Assembly: GCA_036274895.1 (NCBI GenBank)
Contig: DASUEU010000037.1
Coordinates: forward strand, 1 to 64,000
Source: CALMKX01 sp036274895
GTDB lineage: Bacteria; Acidobacteriota; Thermoanaerobaculia; Multivoradales; SZUA-115
DNA: 64,000 nt
Direction: 5' to 3'
The position numbers and the translations under genes are program-made. Position 1 is the stretch's first letter; the number at the start of each line of letters is the position of its first letter. Below the pieces are notes generated by a model. That model made no database searches and was not told the origin of the DNA. It was given only the letters and a program-made list of their open reading frames with translations. This document shows positions 26,279 to 35,222 of the stretch, in pieces.

Positions 26279-26309
26279 GGGCGGCCCCCCGTGGCCGCCC
26301 TCTTCTTTG
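26279..26309 (+). terminator. Intrinsic terminator / dispersed palindrome after the YHS gene
   Basis: GGGCGGCC, loop CCCCGT and GGCCGCCC (26279-26300) are followed by TCTTCTTTG. The 22-bp hairpin is the exact reverse complement of one at 37972-37993, so the terminator is also a dispersed repeat. Confidence 0.75.
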
Positions 26310-26348
26310 CTGCCTGTAAGATGCCCCCTCGACTCCGGAGGATCGAGG

Positions 26349-28136
26349 ATGCATCGTCTCCCGCTCGTCCTGACCGCCACGTTCGTCACCCTCCTGCTCG
26401 GCCAACCGGCTGAGCCCGAGGGGACTGCCTCGCCCGAGCGGCCCGGAGTGCCCGAGCTGACCTCCAGCTACCTCGAGCGCTGGTTCGCCACCTTCCCCTC
26501 GCAAGCCACCGCGGCCGGCCGGCACGATCGGGACCTCGAGCTCGAGGACCTCTCCCCCGAACGGCGCCGGGAGTGGATCGCCTACAGCCGCCAGGTGGCG
26601 ACCGAGCTGGTGGCCCTCCAGGCGCGGCGCACCCTCAGCGAGGACGACCGCCTCGACGCCGCCCTGCTGGTGCGCAAGGTGGCGTTCGACCTCTACGACT
26701 GGGACACCCTCGAGCGGCCGGAGCGGGATCCTCTGCTGTGGACCGACCTGCTGGCCAACGCCAACGTGTCCCTGCTGGTGCGCCAGGACCGGCCGGCGCC
26801 GGAGCGGCTGGCAGCCGCGGCCGCGCGGGCTCGCCAGCTGCCCCGGCTGGCCCGCCAGGCGCGAGAAGCCCTGGCCGGCACCCCGCCGGGCGAGATCTCC
26901 GCCGAGATCACCCGCATGGCCGCCGGGCAGGTGGCGGCCATCGCCCGTTTCTACCGCGAGGGCTTCGCCGCCGCCGCGGCCGGTGAGCCGTCCTTGGCGG
27001 GAGAGCTCGCGCGGGCCGGAGCCGAGGCGGCACCGGCGCTGGAGGAGCTGGCGGGCTTTCTCGAGGACCTCGGTCGCCGGGCCACCGGCTCGCCCCTCCT
27101 GGGCCCTCACTACGAGCAGCGCTTCCGACTGGCCACCGGGCAGACCGAGCCCCTCGCCACCCTGCTCGCCCGCGCCCACGAGGACCTGGCCGCCAAGGTC
27201 GCCGAGGCCGCCACCTACGGCCGCGGTGTCTGGGCCTCGATCCTCCCGGACCGCCCACCGCCGGAGGACGACAAGGCCCTGCTCGCGGCCCTCTTCGCCC
27301 GCCTCGCCGAGGATCGCGCGGAGACGACCGAGGAATTGGTTGCGGACTACCTGCGACAGGTGGATGCGGCCTTCGCCTTCGTCCGCGATCGCCAGCTGAT
27401 GACCCTGCCGGAGCCGCGCACCCTGTGGGCCGGTGCCTCGCCGCCCTTCTTCGCGGGCCAGAGCGTGGGCGGCGTCTACCCGGCCGGACCGTGGGCCCCC
27501 GAGGCGACCACTCTGTGGTTCCTGCCCACGCCCTCGGAACGCGCCACACCGGCAGCCCGGGAAGCCTTCTTCCGCGACTTCAACCACCATTTCAACGTCA
27601 TGATCACGCCCCACGAGATCGTGCCCGGGCACTACACCCAGCTCAAGCTGGCCGCCCGCCACCCACGCAAGGTGCGGGCCCTCTTCCCGGACGGCCCCTA
27701 CGTCGAGGGTTGGGGCACCTTCTGCGAGCGGCTGATGCTCGACCTGGGCTGGGGCGGCCCTCTCGACCGCCTCGCTCACTTCAAGAAGCAGCTCGAGAAC
27801 GCGGCGCGCACGATCGTCGACATCCGGGTGCACACCGAGGGGATGACCAGGTCACAGGTGCTGCGCTTCGTGCGCGAAGAGGCGCTCCAGGACGAGCAGT
27901 TCGCCGCCAACATGTGGGCTCGCGCCATCGCCACCTCGCCCCAGCTGACCTTCTACCACCTCGGCTACCGGCAGGTGCACGGCCTCTACGAGGAGGTGCG
28001 CGCCGCTCGCGGCTCCCGCTTCGAGCTGCGCGCCTTCCTCGACGCCATGATGGAGCTGGGACCGGTACCGGTGGCCCGCTACCGCGAGCGCCTGCTCGGC
28101 GACTCCTCCCTCAGGGGTAACCCGGCCGGCTCTTGA
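26349..28136 (+). CDS. Exported DUF885-family metallopeptidase
   Basis: 595 residues from the ATG at 26349, with GGAGGATCGAGG just upstream. A signal peptide (LPLVLTATFVTLLLG) leads a long helical protein. Near residue 420 the metal site reads TPHEIVPGHYTQ, an HExxP variant of HExxH (HEIVPGH), and YVEGWGTFCERLMLDLG follows about 25 residues later with the third ligand region. This matches DUF885 zinc-dependent carboxypeptidase-like proteins. Its 3' end overlaps the convergent S10 peptidase gene by 26 bp. It is the first of a run of secreted hydrolases, consistent with peptide-feeding. Confidence 0.85.
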   Translation: MHRLPLVLTATFVTLLLGQPAEPEGTASPERPGVPELTSSYLERWFATFPSQATAAGRHDRDLELEDLSPERRREWIAYSRQVATELVALQARRTLSEDDRLDAALLVRKVAFDLYDWDTLERPERDPLLWTDLLANANVSLLVRQDRPAPERLAAAAARARQLPRLARQAREALAGTPPGEISAEITRMAAGQVAAIARFYREGFAAAAAGEPSLAGELARAGAEAAPALEELAGFLEDLGRRATGSPLLGPHYEQRFRLATGQTEPLATLLARAHEDLAAKVAEAATYGRGVWASILPDRPPPEDDKALLAALFARLAEDRAETTEELVADYLRQVDAAFAFVRDRQLMTLPEPRTLWAGASPPFFAGQSVGGVYPAGPWAPEATTLWFLPTPSERATPAAREAFFRDFNHHFNVMITPHEIVPGHYTQLKLAARHPRKVRALFPDGPYVEGWGTFCERLMLDLGWGGPLDRLAHFKKQLENAARTIVDIRVHTEGMTRSQVLRFVREEALQDEQFAANMWARAIATSPQLTFYHLGYRQVHGLYEEVRAARGSRFELRAFLDAMMELGPVPVARYRERLLGDSSLRGNPAGS

Positions 28137-29634
28137 ACAGGCGGCGGATCGCCTCGGTCAGCTTGATGTGGTCTATGCGCCGGATGTACATCATGTGCCC
28201 GCTCTCGAAGGGCACGATCTCGACGTTGCCGGTGAGCGCCGGGGGCAGCCCGAGGGTGGCGAAGGTCTGGTAGGCATCGAAGTAGGGCGTGGCGAAGTCG
28301 TAGTAGCCGGTCGCCGCCAGGACCTTCAAGCTGGGATTGCGGACCATGGCCTGCCGCAGGTGCTCTCCGACGTTGACGAAACGGTTCTCCCAGCCGTCGA
28401 AGCTCCAGGGCCGGACCTTGGGCGAGAGGAACTCGTAGACCGCATCGCTCGAATAGCCCAGGTCCCGGCGCAGGTAGTCGTTGAGCAGATCGACGTAGCC
28501 GATCATCACGGCCTCCATCGCGGGGTCGTACTCCTGCGACTCGCCCACGGCGTCCCGATCCCAGCCCAGGAAGCGGCCGTCGAGCCGTCCCACCATGCGC
28601 CCCTTCTCGCGTAGCAGCTCGTTGCGGAAGCGGTCGTCGCGGATGCGCAGGTCGCTCGCCTCAACGTAGGTCGGATCGAGACCGGTGTAGCGGGCCACCC
28701 GGGCGGCGATCTCCTTGCGGCGCTCGGGGGAGAGGCGGTTGCCGGCCAAGAGGGCGAGGGCATAGTCGCCGAGGGCAAAGCGCTCCACCTCGGCGAGGGT
28801 GGCGCCGAGGTCCTTGGACAGCTCCGACGGCAACTTGCCGTGGTAGTGGGCAGTGGCCGTGTAGGTGGGCAGGTAGATCAGGTAAGGGATGTCGTTGCCG
28901 TAGCTGAGCTCCTGGTTCTGCCAGTTGAGCACCACGGAGATCAGGATCAAGCCGTTGGGGTAGATGCCGAAGCGCTCCTGGAGATAGAGCGAGAGGGCGG
29001 CGGCGCGGGCGGTTCCGTAGCTCTCCCCGGCGAGGTACTTGGGGCTCGAGAAACGGCCGTTTCGTGCCAGCCAATGGCGGATGAACTCGCCAACCGCCTC
29101 GACGTCCTGCTGGACGCCGTGGAACTGGCTGCCGTCCTCACCGTTGACCGGACGGGAGAAGCCGGTCGACACCGGGTCGATGAACACCAGGTCGGTCTCG
29201 GGCAGGAGGGTGAGGTCATTGTCGACCAGCCGGCCGGGAGGCGGTAGGGGCATCCCCTCCTCGCTCATGTCGACTCGCTTCGGCCCGAAGGCGCCGAGGT
29301 GGAGCCACACCGCCGCCGCCCCCGGCCCGCCGTTGAAGGCGAAGGTCACGGGCCGTCGGCCGGCGTCCCCCTCACCGTCGAGGGTATAAGCTACAAAGAA
29401 AACCGACGCCTTCGCCTTACCCTCCTCGTCTCTCAGGAGGTAGGTGCCGGCGGTGGCGGTGTAGGTGATCTTGCTCGAGCCGAGGGAGAGGGTGTGATGC
29501 GTGACCGATTGACGTTCTTCCGGAGGCGGAGAGGCCGCCGCCTTCTCCTCGGCTGCCGTCGCGCGCGCAGCGCCGAGGAGAGTCCAGGTGAGCAGAAGCA
29601 AGAGAACCACCGAGCGAGCAGGAAGGCGAGTCAT
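28111..29634 (-). CDS. Exported S10-family serine carboxypeptidase
   Basis: 507 residues from the ATG at 29634; the longer frame to a TTG at 29658 lacks a ribosome site. A signal peptide is followed by the S10 core: FNGGPGAAAVWLHLGAFGP near residue 100, catalytic serine in GESYGTARAAAL, aspartate in GYYDFATP, and histidine in ESGHMMYIRRIDH. The oxyanion NGGPG segment matches. It removes C-terminal residues from peptides, probably in the periplasm. It is convergent with DUF885 and divergent from the S1/P1 nuclease gene, 36 bp away. Confidence 0.9.
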   Translation of the reverse strand: MTRLPARSVVLLLLLTWTLLGAARATAAEEKAAASPPPEERQSVTHHTLSLGSSKITYTATAGTYLLRDEEGKAKASVFFVAYTLDGEGDAGRRPVTFAFNGGPGAAAVWLHLGAFGPKRVDMSEEGMPLPPPGRLVDNDLTLLPETDLVFIDPVSTGFSRPVNGEDGSQFHGVQQDVEAVGEFIRHWLARNGRFSSPKYLAGESYGTARAAALSLYLQERFGIYPNGLILISVVLNWQNQELSYGNDIPYLIYLPTYTATAHYHGKLPSELSKDLGATLAEVERFALGDYALALLAGNRLSPERRKEIAARVARYTGLDPTYVEASDLRIRDDRFRNELLREKGRMVGRLDGRFLGWDRDAVGESQEYDPAMEAVMIGYVDLLNDYLRRDLGYSSDAVYEFLSPKVRPWSFDGWENRFVNVGEHLRQAMVRNPSLKVLAATGYYDFATPYFDAYQTFATLGLPPALTGNVEIVPFESGHMMYIRRIDHIKLTEAIRRLFKSRPGYP

Positions 29635-29670
29635 GAGATGGGGGGTCCTTTTCGACAAAAACAGTGTTTG

Positions 29671-30639
29671 ATGGCGCCCTCAGCTTATCAAGCTGGCCGG
29701 CGATTGCTGCTGTTTCTCGTCTGCGCGATCGGAACGCTGACCCCGCCATCGCCGGCGCAGGCCTGGGACGATTTCGGCCACCGGATCATCGCCCGCATCG
29801 CCTGGGAGCGGCTCTCCGACGAGGCCCGCGAGCGCGCGATCGCACTTCTCGCGCAGGCTCCCGAGGAGGCCCACGTCACCGCCGCCGCGGCTCCGGTGCG
29901 CTGGTTCCCCAACCGGGAGCTGTTCGTGGCGGCGAGCGTGTGGGCCGACGACATCAAGGCCGGCTCCCCCTACAACCAGCCGACCTGGCACTTCGTCAAC
30001 CTCTCCTGGGAAACGCTGGCCAACGGCAAGACCCGTGACCGGGCCGACCGGGTCCTGCCCCGGGAGCACCTCCTCGAGCGGCTGGCAGTGCTCTCCGACC
30101 TGCTGGCCGACCCGGCCCGGCCGGAGTCGGAACGGGCTCTCGACCTCGCCTGGCTGATCCACTTGGTGGGAGACGTTCACCAACCCTTGCACGTGAGCAA
30201 TCGGCTCACGGCGAGCGAGCCGGAGGGCGACCGGGGGGGCAACCTCTTCCCCCTCCACACGCCGCCGGACGCGCTCCAGCCCATGCCCCTCCACGCCTGG
30301 TGGGACCGGTTGCTGTCCTTCCGCTTCCCGCGCCGCCAAGGGGAGACCGAGCGTGAGCGAGTGGAGCGAGCGGCGGACGGAATCACCCGCCGGCACAGCT
30401 TCCCCGAGCTGCGCTCGCGCCTCGCGGCCGGCGACTTCTGGGGTTGGGGCAAGGAGAGCCTGGCGCTCGCCCAGACGGTCGTCTACGCACCGCCTCTGGA
30501 GCGGGGTTGGGCGCCGCCGGAAGCCTACTTCGACCGCTCCTGGCGGGCCATCGAGCCGGCCATCGCTCTCGCCGGCTACCGCCTGGCCGAGCTGCTCGAA
30601 CGGCGTCTGCGGGTGACGCCCACTCCCCCTGCGGAGTAG
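29671..30639 (+). CDS. Secreted S1/P1-type nuclease (phospholipase C/P1 fold)
   Basis: 322 residues from the ATG at 29671. The signal peptide ends PAQA, so cleavage would place tryptophan at the mature N-terminus (WDDFGHRIIARIA). In S1/P1 nucleases that Trp binds zinc through its amino group. The other ligands are visible: VWADDIK, TWHFVNL, HLVGDVHQPLHV, and DRGGN. It cleaves single-stranded nucleic acid to 5'-nucleotides. It ends one base before the convergent S9 peptidase stop, and fits with the surrounding peptidases as a scavenging function. Confidence 0.9.
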   Translation: MAPSAYQAGRRLLLFLVCAIGTLTPPSPAQAWDDFGHRIIARIAWERLSDEARERAIALLAQAPEEAHVTAAAAPVRWFPNRELFVAASVWADDIKAGSPYNQPTWHFVNLSWETLANGKTRDRADRVLPREHLLERLAVLSDLLADPARPESERALDLAWLIHLVGDVHQPLHVSNRLTASEPEGDRGGNLFPLHTPPDALQPMPLHAWWDRLLSFRFPRRQGETERERVERAADGITRRHSFPELRSRLAAGDFWGWGKESLALAQTVVYAPPLERGWAPPEAYFDRSWRAIEPAIALAGYRLAELLERRLRVTPTPPAE

Positions 30640-30640
30640 C

Positions 30641-32710
30641 TCACTTCCCCCCGGCCGGCGCGTAGCGTTCCAGCCAGGCGAAGACCTCCTGCCACCAGAG
30701 GAGCGCCGCCTTGGGCTTAAGCACCCAGTGGTTCTCGTTGGGGAAGATCACGATCCGCGACGGCACGCCCTTGGCCTGGAGCACGCCGTAGAGGTTGATG
30801 CCCTGGGTCACCGGCACCCGGTAGTCCTTCTCGCCGTGGAGGATCAAAGTCGGTGTGGTGAACCGGCTGGCGAAGCGGCTGGGGGAGTAGAGGTCGATGC
30901 GGTCGGGGTCGGTCCAGGGCGTGGCGCCATAGCTGACCTCCCGGCCCCAGGTGGCGTCTGAGGCGAACTGAGCCATCAGGTCGTAGACCCCGGCGTGGTC
31001 GATCAGGGCCGCGAAGCGATCGGTGTGTCCGAGGATCCAGGCCACCAGATAGCCGCCATAGGAGCCGCCCGCCGCGGCCAGGCGCTGGTCATCGACGTAG
31101 CCACGGGCGAGCACGTGGTCGGTGGCGGCCATCACGTCGGCGAAGGGCTTGTCGCCATGGGCGCCCTGGATGGCATCGGCGAAGGCCTGGCCGTAGCCGG
31201 TCGAGCCGTGGAAGTTGACCATCGCCACCACGTGGCCGCGGGAGGCGGCGAGGGCGGCGTTCCAGCGAAAGTGGAACTCGTCGCGGAAGGCGCCGTGGGG
31301 CCCGCCGTGGATGAAGTGGAGCAAGGGCCAGCGCCGGGCGGGGTCGAAGCCCGGCGGCAGGACCACGAACAAGTGGACCGGGGCGCCGCCGGCACCGGCG
31401 AAGGTGGCCTCTTCGACCCGACCCAGGTCCAGCTCCGCCAGGCGCTTCTCGTTGGGATCGGCGAGGGTGACCAGGCCGGCGGCGGAGTCGTAGCTCACCA
31501 GCCGGGGTGGCCGGGTGATCGACTCCTGTCGCAGCACCAGCCTTCCCGACCCGGTGCCGCCGACCGCGAGGGCGGAGAGCACTCCCCCCTCGGCCAAGCG
31601 TTCGGGCTCTCCACCGTCGATGGCGAGCCGGAAGAGGTGCTGCCGGCCCTTCTCTTCGGCCACGAAGTAGAGGCCCTGGCCGTCCGGGGAGAAGGTCCAG
31701 TCGGCGGCCTGGGCGTCCCAGTCGGGGGCGAGCTCGCGGCTCTCCCCGGTCGCGCGGTCGCGGCGCACCAGATGGCTGAAGTCGGAGGGGACGTTCTCCC
31801 GGCGGCTGCGCCCGTAGACCAGGAAGCGGCCGTCCGGCGAGTAGCGGGCGCGCCCCTCGTCGAGGGCGAGGGGGCCCTTGGTGAGGTTCACCATCGGCCC
31901 GGGGGCCCCGTCCTCGGCGATCGCCAAGGTGAACACGTCCGTGTCCAGGGTGCGGTAGGGGGCGGCGGTGGCATTGGCGGTCAAGGCCGCCTCTCGCCCG
32001 TCCGGGGCGAGATCCCAGTCGCCGACATCGTCGAAAGCCAGCACCAGGTCGCTGCCGGGGGTCAGGTCCCGGACCTTGCGGGTCTCGAGGTCGAGCACGA
32101 AGAGGTGGCTGACCGTGCCGTCGGTCTTGTACGCGTCCCAGAAGCGCAGCAAGCGGCTCTCGCTGATCTTGGCGTCGGTTTTCTCGTCCTTGGCCTTGTC
32201 CAGGCGCTCCTTGACCAGCTTCCAGTCGTCGTTGGCGTCGGGCCAGGTGGTGGCGAGGAAGCCGATGCGCTTGCCGTCCGGGAACCAGCGGGGCACGGCC
32301 GGGCCCACCGGCAGGTCGGTGACCGGCTCGGCCTCACCCCCGCCGTCGAGCGGTAGCAGGTAGAGCTGCGGAGGGGTCTCTCCTCGCTTGGAGACGAAGG
32401 CGATGCGGCGGCCGTCCGGGCTCCAGGTAGGCGAGCCGTCGCTGCCCTCGTTCCAGGTCAAGCGGCGGGGCGGCTGGCTGCCGTCCGTCGGCACCAGCCA
32501 CAAGTCGGCGTTGCTCTTGTTGCTCTCGACCGAGAAGACGCTGAGCGAATAGACCGCCCAGCGGCCGTCCGGGGAGACCGCGGCACCGCCCACCCGCTCC
32601 ATGGCCCAGAGATCCTCCGGGGTCATCGCGCGCTTCACCGGAGGGGTTTCGGCCGCGAGCGCGGGGCTCAAGGGCCACAGGAGGGCGAGGGTCAACAGCC
32701 ACGGTCGCAT
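30641..32710 (-). CDS. Exported S9-family prolyl oligopeptidase-like peptidase
   Basis: 689 residues from the ATG at 32710, with GAGGAG 9 nt upstream; a TTG two codons earlier is less likely. Signal peptide about 1-20. The N-terminal two thirds is a WD40-like/PD40 propeller (VSPDGRWAVYS, WSPDGRRIAFVS, YSPDGRFLVYG). The C-terminal alpha/beta hydrolase carries the S9 nucleophile GGSYGGYLVAW, the aspartate in ILHGEKDYRVP and the histidine in PNENHWVLKP. It resembles acylaminoacyl- or dipeptidyl-peptidases. It probably digests imported or periplasmic peptides. Confidence 0.92.
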   Translation of the reverse strand: MRPWLLTLALLWPLSPALAAETPPVKRAMTPEDLWAMERVGGAAVSPDGRWAVYSLSVFSVESNKSNADLWLVPTDGSQPPRRLTWNEGSDGSPTWSPDGRRIAFVSKRGETPPQLYLLPLDGGGEAEPVTDLPVGPAVPRWFPDGKRIGFLATTWPDANDDWKLVKERLDKAKDEKTDAKISESRLLRFWDAYKTDGTVSHLFVLDLETRKVRDLTPGSDLVLAFDDVGDWDLAPDGREAALTANATAAPYRTLDTDVFTLAIAEDGAPGPMVNLTKGPLALDEGRARYSPDGRFLVYGRSRRENVPSDFSHLVRRDRATGESRELAPDWDAQAADWTFSPDGQGLYFVAEEKGRQHLFRLAIDGGEPERLAEGGVLSALAVGGTGSGRLVLRQESITRPPRLVSYDSAAGLVTLADPNEKRLAELDLGRVEEATFAGAGGAPVHLFVVLPPGFDPARRWPLLHFIHGGPHGAFRDEFHFRWNAALAASRGHVVAMVNFHGSTGYGQAFADAIQGAHGDKPFADVMAATDHVLARGYVDDQRLAAAGGSYGGYLVAWILGHTDRFAALIDHAGVYDLMAQFASDATWGREVSYGATPWTDPDRIDLYSPSRFASRFTTPTLILHGEKDYRVPVTQGINLYGVLQAKGVPSRIVIFPNENHWVLKPKAALLWWQEVFAWLERYAPAGGK

Positions 32711-32853
32711 CGGCAAGTCTCCTCTCTTCGGCTCGGAGAGCGGATGCTACCAGGCGGCCCTCCGCGATGGACCTCGGAGTACGCAGAAACACCGAAGAGG
32801 GTTGCCCCCGGGCGCGGGCCGGCGTGTAACATCCACTCTTTCCGAGGACACTG

Positions 32854-33975
32854 ATGATGCGCGACCCCCGATACGACCAACTCGCCCGCCTACTCGTCCG
32901 TTACTCCTGTGGTCTCGGCCCCGGCGAGAACGTCCTGATCGAGGCGATGGACGTGCCGCCAAGGTTTGTCCAAGCCCTGATCGCCGCCACGCGCGAGGTC
33001 GGCGCTCGGCCATTCGTCCAGCTGAAGAACTTGAGTGTCATGCGCGAGCTGCTGCTCGGCGCCACGCACGAGCAGTTCGACCTGCAGGCCGATGCCGAGG
33101 TCGCCCTGATGGCCCGCATGCACGCCTCCATCGGTGTCCGCGGCGGGGACAACGTGGCCGAGTTCTCAGACGTGCCGCGGGAGAGCATGCGGATCTTCGA
33201 GTCCACGGTGTTCCAGCGGGTCCACCTGGACCTGCGGATCAAGAACACGCGCTGGGTGGTGCTGCGCTGGCCGAGCCCCTCGATGGCCCAGCTGGCGGGC
33301 ACCTCGACCGAGGCCTTCGAGGATTTCTTCTTCCGCGTCTGCACGCTCGACTACGCCAAGATGTCCCGCGCTCTGGTGCCCTTGAAGGAGCTGATGGAGG
33401 CCACCGACCGGGTGCGGCTGGTCTCACCGGGCACCGATCTCAGCTTCAGCATCAAGGACATCCCGGCCGTGGCCTGCGACGGCCAGCGGAACATCCCGGA
33501 CGGCGAGGTCTACACCGCGCCCGTGCGCGACAGCATCGAAGGGGTGATCCAGTTCAACGCCCCGACGATCTACCGCGGGGTCACTCACGAGCGGGTGATG
33601 CTGCGCTTCGAGCAGGGGCGGGTGGTGGAGGCCACGAGCTCGAACACGGCCCACCTGAACGAGGTGCTGGACAGCGACGAGGGGGCCCGCTACGTCGGGG
33701 AGTTCGCCATCGCCTTCAACCCGCACATCACGACGCCGATGAAGGACATCCTCTTCGACGAGAAGATCGCCGGCAGCATCCACTTGACCCCCGGCAACGC
33801 CTACCAGGAGGCCTGGAACGGCAACCACTCCCAGATCCACTGGGACCTGGTGCTGATGATGGCCCCCGAGCACGGCGGTGGCGAGATCTGGTTCGACGAT
33901 CAACTGGTGAGGAAGGACGGCCTCTTCGTCCCCGAGGCGCTGCAGGATCTCAATCCGGAGCGGTTGGCGGGGTGA
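32854..33975 (+). CDS. M29-family (thermophilic) aminopeptidase
   Basis: 373 residues, cytoplasmic. The start is the first of two adjacent ATGs, 6 nt after GAGGA. M29 hallmarks: an N-terminal alpha/beta domain (LARLLVRYSCGLGPGENVLIEA), then DGEVYTAPVRDSIEGVIQFN with two glutamate ligands, and EKIAGSIHLTPGNAYQEAWNGN followed by HSQIHWDLVLMM with the histidine and aspartate ligands near the C-terminus. It releases N-terminal residues from peptides, complementing the exported peptidases before it. It is slightly shorter than the 400-residue family norm. Confidence 0.88.
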   Translation: MMRDPRYDQLARLLVRYSCGLGPGENVLIEAMDVPPRFVQALIAATREVGARPFVQLKNLSVMRELLLGATHEQFDLQADAEVALMARMHASIGVRGGDNVAEFSDVPRESMRIFESTVFQRVHLDLRIKNTRWVVLRWPSPSMAQLAGTSTEAFEDFFFRVCTLDYAKMSRALVPLKELMEATDRVRLVSPGTDLSFSIKDIPAVACDGQRNIPDGEVYTAPVRDSIEGVIQFNAPTIYRGVTHERVMLRFEQGRVVEATSSNTAHLNEVLDSDEGARYVGEFAIAFNPHITTPMKDILFDEKIAGSIHLTPGNAYQEAWNGNHSQIHWDLVLMMAPEHGGGEIWFDDQLVRKDGLFVPEALQDLNPERLAG

Positions 33976-34064
33976 GGAGCGGGGGAGATGCCTCCCCTCC
34001 GGTCGGGATGACGGTCCGGGGCGCCGGGCCTGCCGCCTCACGCCACCCGCCGCACCGCCAGGTC

Positions 34065-34097
34065 GTAGGCTGGGTTAGGCGCCAGCCGTAACCCAGC
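34065..34097 (+). repeat. GTAG-headed REP-like palindrome
   Basis: GTAG is followed by GCTGGGTTA, an 11-nt spacer and TAACCCAGC, a perfect 9-bp inverted repeat. A GTAG tetranucleotide next to an imperfect hairpin is the form of REP sequences processed by RAYT transposases. It lies in the 166-bp gap before vapB; the preceding bases (33985-34020) match degenerate boilerplate also found at 36345 and 50365. Confidence 0.65.
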
Positions 34098-34119
34098 TCC
34101 CCCTCTTGATCCATCGCGC

Positions 34120-34136
34120 GTAAGACGCTATCTTAC
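34120..34136 (+). promoter_or_regulatory. Operator-like inverted repeat before vapB
   Basis: GTAAGA-CGCTA-TCTTAC is a perfect 6+5+6 inverted repeat ending 5 bp before the vapB ATG. AbrB-type antitoxins bind such palindromes to autoregulate. There is no Shine-Dalgarno sequence at the usual distance. Confidence 0.6.
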
Positions 34137-34141
34137 TCGAC

Positions 34142-34372
34142 ATGCGAACCGCTGTTTCCACTAAGGGCCAGATCGTCCTCCCTGCCGAGATTCGCCGGCA
34201 AGACGAGATCCAGCCCGGCGAAGAGTTCGAGATCGAACGTATCGACCGTGGCGAGTACCGACTCGTTCGGCTGGCGCCACCGCGGAATCAAGGTCTCTTG
34301 GACTGGCTCGTGGCGTGCCCCGAGAAGGGCTTCTTCGTCCCCATCGAGTCCGAATCCACCGACACGCTATGA
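34142..34372 (+). CDS. vapB: VapB-type antitoxin, SpoVT/AbrB domain
   Basis: 76 residues. The N-terminal 48 residues form a swapped-hairpin AbrB fold (MRTAVSTKGQIVLPAEIRR, then EEFEIERIDRGEYRLVRL). The C-terminal tail (NQGLLDWLVACPEKGFF) would neutralise the PIN toxin by covering its active site. It overlaps vapC by 4 bp (ATGA), so the two are translationally coupled. The patch from here to 36.3 kb looks less GC-biased at third positions than its surroundings, a sign of transfer. Confidence 0.88.
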   Translation: MRTAVSTKGQIVLPAEIRRQDEIQPGEEFEIERIDRGEYRLVRLAPPRNQGLLDWLVACPEKGFFVPIESESTDTL

Positions 34373-34776
34373 CCGTCCTGGTCGACGCCAACGTCCTGTC
34401 TGAAGCCACCAAACCCGGCCCCGATCCTGGTGTCCTCGCCTGGCTCGCAAAGCATGAGCGCGACCTCGCCGTTGATCCGGTGATCCTCGGCGAGATCTAC
34501 TTTGGCATCCTGCTCCTCCCCAAGGGACAGCGCCGCTCGAGGTTGGAACGCTGGTTCGCAGAAGGGGTCGGACGGATCCACTGCTTGCCCTGGGAGGCGG
34601 AAACGGGGCTACGGTGGGCTCAGCTGCTCGCCGATCTCCGGGCTAGTGGCAAGGCCATGCCGATCAAGGACAGCTTGATCGCAGCGACTGCATTGGCGCA
34701 CGGGCTGCCGCTGGCGACCCGCAACCGCCGCGACTTTGAGAAGGCTGGTATCGAGGTCATCGATCCGTTCCCGTGA
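34369..34776 (+). CDS. vapC: VapC-type PIN-domain toxin ribonuclease
   Basis: 135 residues from the ATG at 34369. PIN-domain acidic residues are in place: VLVDANVLSEATKP near the N-terminus, EIYFGI near 43, and KDSLIAATALAHGLPLATRNRRDF near 104-127. It would cut tRNA or rRNA when free of VapB. The frame looks intact, in contrast to the frameshifted YoeB-type toxin at 20.7 kb. Confidence 0.88.
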   Translation: MTVLVDANVLSEATKPGPDPGVLAWLAKHERDLAVDPVILGEIYFGILLLPKGQRRSRLERWFAEGVGRIHCLPWEAETGLRWAQLLADLRASGKAMPIKDSLIAATALAHGLPLATRNRRDFEKAGIEVIDPFP

Positions 34777-34781
34777 CGGGC

Positions 34782-35222
34782 CTATCGACGCCTGCACCCC
34801 GGCCCGCCTGTCAGCCAGCAGCTCCGATCTCCGAGAAGCCTCATGTACTCCTCGGAGCCCTGGGGCGGGCAGACCAGCACCGCCGCGACGAAGGCATCCG
34901 GGGGCCGGTACTGATGTGCCTCGATGTAGTGGAGGATCAGGTGAGGCGCCACGTACACGCACTCCTGGGCCGGGATCCAGAGGTTGCCTCCGGCAGCGTG
35001 CCGGCGCTCGCCGGGCCGGGCTCGGGCGCAGACCTCGCAAAAGTGCACTCCTTTAGCCACGACCGGTGCCCATGCCTTTTCGACATGCCTGCGGATCGCC
35101 TGCAGAAACTCGGGCGGCACCGCACCGGTCGCGAACGGATGCTCGCCATCCAGCCAGCCCACGGCGCGGGCGTGGGGGCTGTCGTCTACTGGACAGCCTT
35201 GGGTGAGGTCGAAGCAGTACAT
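34782..35222 (-). CDS. Small cysteine-containing protein of unknown function
   Basis: 146 residues from the ATG at 35222 (MYCFDLTQG). The upstream frame overlaps the GIY-YIG gene and is not likely coding. The body shows GWLDGEHPFATGAVP, a HFCEVCARARPGERR segment with a CxxC pair, GNLWIPAQECVYVAPHLILHY, and VLVCPPQGSEEY. The pattern looks like a conserved stand-alone domain, perhaps zinc-binding, but I cannot name it. It overlaps the 3' end of the GIY-YIG gene by 37 bp, so the two form a pair. It is convergent with vapC, 5 bp away. Confidence 0.65.
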   Translation of the reverse strand: MYCFDLTQGCPVDDSPHARAVGWLDGEHPFATGAVPPEFLQAIRRHVEKAWAPVVAKGVHFCEVCARARPGERRHAAGGNLWIPAQECVYVAPHLILHYIEAHQYRPPDAFVAAVLVCPPQGSEEYMRLLGDRSCWLTGGPGCRRR